Source: Augochlora pura (lineage: Eukaryota > Arthropoda > Insecta > Hymenoptera > Halictidae). Taken from it: a stretch of DNA of 64,000 nt. Position 1 is the stretch's first letter. Each line of letters begins with the position of its first letter. The notes beneath the pieces are model-generated. The model was not told the DNA's origin and made no database searches. It saw only the letters and a program-made list of their open reading frames with translations. The translations under genes were made by a program, and so were the position numbers. Shown in pieces: positions 61,638 to 64,000 of the stretch. The stretch is taken from contig NC_135773.1 of the NCBI RefSeq assembly GCF_028453695.1, positions 1,736,001 to 1,800,000 of the forward strand. The letters are read 5' to 3'.

Positions 61638-63512
61638 CAAAAATGTGAACTAAAAAATGACATCATCAGACATAACTTTCCGGTAGATTATATAATATTT
61701 ACTGCTTAATTAGATCTGATTGGTTGTTCGAACATCGACGACAAGGGAATAAAATTTGATTGCGACTCGAAGGAACGGAACAACATTCATACATTCGAAG
61801 CAGCATTAGCGATTCTGATGCAATTATTAGTTTCCGTCGATATCGATGTTTCCTCGCGTTCCGCGGAGCCGGCCGCGCCGCGAACTCGCAAAAATCCGCG
61901 GTCCAGTTAAAGTTTCAGCGTGTATCGGGCACCGAGAGCGACCGCCGCAACCGCGGCCGAGAATAATCTCTCAATCGAGATATAAATTGCCGGAACGAAC
62001 CGACAAAAATTCGAAACGCTGTCCCGCGGGTACGATCGATCCGCGGCGGGTCTCAGCTGCGCTGGATCGAGGCTCGAAGTCGCAACTATTTCCGTCGGCG
62101 AGCGGCGGATCCACACGCCCAACCTGGCGGACACGAAGCCGGGCGGCTTAATCGAATACGTCGTTAACCGGGTCTTCGTTAACGAACCCGGGAGTCCGGC
62201 TCGAAAGAAACCGCCTAACTAGCCGAAGAACGAAGCACGCTGCAAAACAAACTTCGGAAGAACGGGAAGACGACGGGCGCTGCATTCCTATAGCTTAACT
62301 GGTCGAAACAACTGCGCACTGGCCGGAGTCGGACGGATTTCGAAATCCGAGCGACGCTCCGTCTCGGAGGATTTACGGATTTCCTACGGCCGTGTCGATG
62401 CGTGAAATGTCGGCGGCGAGAGTGTCTTTCGTATCGTAAGCATTGTTTTCTCTTGCGTGGACCCGCGATCCAAGAAAAGACTTAATTTTTTCACAGCCAA
62501 CTTCACGCTTAAGCTGCATAATCATTATATATTTGGACAACTGATATAGTAAGTCTTGTTTGACTAAAAATTTTGTTCGATTCTTTGCAATAGTTTTTGT
62601 TTAGTAATCTATTGTGTTTCATTTCCACCAAGAAAAAAAACGAAACGACTTTCCGAACGACCTAATACATGTTGGTACAAAATGGAATCTCCCACCAAAT
62701 TGTACAGCAGTGTTCTACCCTGCCCGAAGCAAATCCTCGAGGCTCGAGAAAGGGGGATCAGCGGCCGCGCGGTGCGAGCCGAGCGCGATTCGACGGGAAA
62801 AGTCGCGGCACCGACGAGTTCCCGCGATAAGTTCGAGTCGAATATCGGCGCGTGAACATTGCTAGATGGCCCGTGAGCCATCTAGATACATAGTAGAACG
62901 AGAGACCGTGCATATACATGTACTATCGGGTTGCTCCAGCGGCGCGCGGCGCACATGCGAGCCCTCCATAAATATCCCGTTAAACGGCCTCGATTTACTG
63001 TCCAATAATGGTCGAGTACCAGGCGTCTGTATACTCCTTGATAGTCGAACCATTATACACGCGGGCCGGCCCTCGGGCCCCGCATAAGAAGGATCTCATT
63101 GTTGAGTGCAGATAGGCGAGCCGCTGCTTTACGAGCGACACTGGAACGCGGCGCGGCGCGACGCGACGCCGAGGGAACCGCCGGAAATTGACCGTGGATT
63201 CTGAACCGACGATACCGTCCACCATAACGTACGACGTTGCACCAGCCTCGATATCGACTGCTCCGGCAATAGGCCACCGTACGGAGCTACCTCCCTCCCG
63301 ATCAAACGCTGGACAAGACGCCAATTTTCCTCCCTCGGACTCTGCGATATTTTACGCCCCCTACTCTTTCTTCATCCTTCGAATTTTTAATCACCTGTCG
63401 CTAAATTAGACTGGAAAATTTTGTGCATTTGTAACAGGAGTTAGTAGAGGCGATGCATGATACGGTAGATAGAAAAATATAAGATACACGATTGTCTCGA
63501 GTGAAAATTATT
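61638..63512. other. Gene-free region, no supported gene
   Basis: GC- and CpG-rich from about 61740 to 63400, with an AT-rich interval at 62480-62640. Frames such as 61846-62151 plus are Arg/Pro-rich chance readings. Confidence 0.55.
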
Positions 63513-63757
63513 TTAGCCCTTTGCGCTCGAGTGGTGAGTCTGAGGCACCACTAAAATTATTCTATCACGATCCAAAATAATTTTTATATTAATAAAATAT
63601 AGATTTAAAAGATTGTTAACTAGAAAACTATTGGTATCAGTCACAAGAATCAATTTTATATGCATAAAATACACTTTATCACGTAAAATGGAAATACTTA
63701 AGCTGAAAGAATTATTTTAGATTTATAGTTAAAATAGCTTCGAGTGCAAAGGGTTAA
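63513..63757 (+). mobile_element. TTAA-type MITE, family A, complete
   Basis: A 245-bp element. The left end is TTAGCCCTTTGCGCTCG (target TTAA mutated to TTAG) and the right end CTTCGAGTGCAAAGGGTTAA. A perfect 7-bp stem-loop (AGTGGTG 63530-63536, CACCACT 63546-63552, 9-base loop) follows the left end. This is the best reference copy for aligning the other family A members. No coding capacity. Confidence 0.88.
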
Positions 63758-64000
63758 TCTTCTGTTTTAGTCATAGGGTTGTACTTTGTTAGCAATGTGA
63801 TTTTTAGTAGAATCATCGAAGTATTCACTGCGTAATTAATTTCAGAAATGTGTAATATACGACGTCGTCTCATCGCGAAAACACATCCCCGTACACCAAC
63901 TTAGTTACGATCAATTTTACAGAAAATTTCTATCCGTGGGTCAATTATCCAAGCAGCAAATTACGGAATAGCGACCGAAGAATGTAAAAGGAGAACGATT
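63758..64000. other. Window edge, nothing recognised
   Basis: 243 bp of mixed composition with no repeat, element or coding signal that I can support. Confidence 0.5.

Overview
The window is 64 kb of eukaryotic, almost certainly insect, non-coding DNA. GC-rich blocks with abundant CpG alternate over a few hundred bases with very AT-rich stretches. Long (CT/GA)n arrays are frequent, and there are many short TTAA-flanked elements with CCCTTT-type ends. This texture fits a hymenopteran (bee, ant or wasp) better than a dipteran or vertebrate, but nothing coding is present to confirm the lineage. A 100-N run at 12433-12532 marks an assembly gap.

I find no protein-coding gene that I can support, and no tRNA, rRNA, snRNA or CRISPR array. 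The longest open frames (up to 254 codons) are translations of simple repeats or arginine- and serine-rich readings of GC-rich DNA, and they overlap on both strands. The window therefore reads as intergenic sequence or the inside of a very long intron.

Mobile DNA is the main recognisable content. At least eleven short non-autonomous elements are recognised. Nine have both ends identified, flanked by TTAA or a one-base variant of it, and two are truncated or decayed. They look like piggyBac-type MITEs. Family A (TTAACCCTTTGCxCTCGAG ends, about 225-270 bp) occurs at 4905, 23098, 24710, 40869, 55014, 61371 and 63513. Single copies of four other families lie at 20739, 28614, 31287 and 58389. Further lone or doubtful ends lie at 16548, 32834 and 44682. 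A second group (family B, ends near AGACTGCGGA) lies at 34667, 51170 and 58180, with related lone ends at 6294 and 36103. Two Tc1-like end fragments are at 7183 and 20718, the latter interrupted by a MITE.

Tandem repeats form the second layer. Minisatellites have unit lengths of 28 bp (5293), 33 bp (39471) and 30 bp (50101), and a 160-bp unit is duplicated in tandem at 17710. There are eleven major CT/GA arrays, plus pentamer, hexamer and octamer arrays. The CT/GA arrays lie mostly in GC-rich blocks and could serve as GAGA-factor sites, but that is inference.

The most interesting signal is structural. In MITE family A the sequence just inside the left TTAA forms a small stem-loop whose two arms change together between copies. 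A stem-loop at the same distance (14-23 bases) from a TTAA end is also present in four unrelated families in this window.
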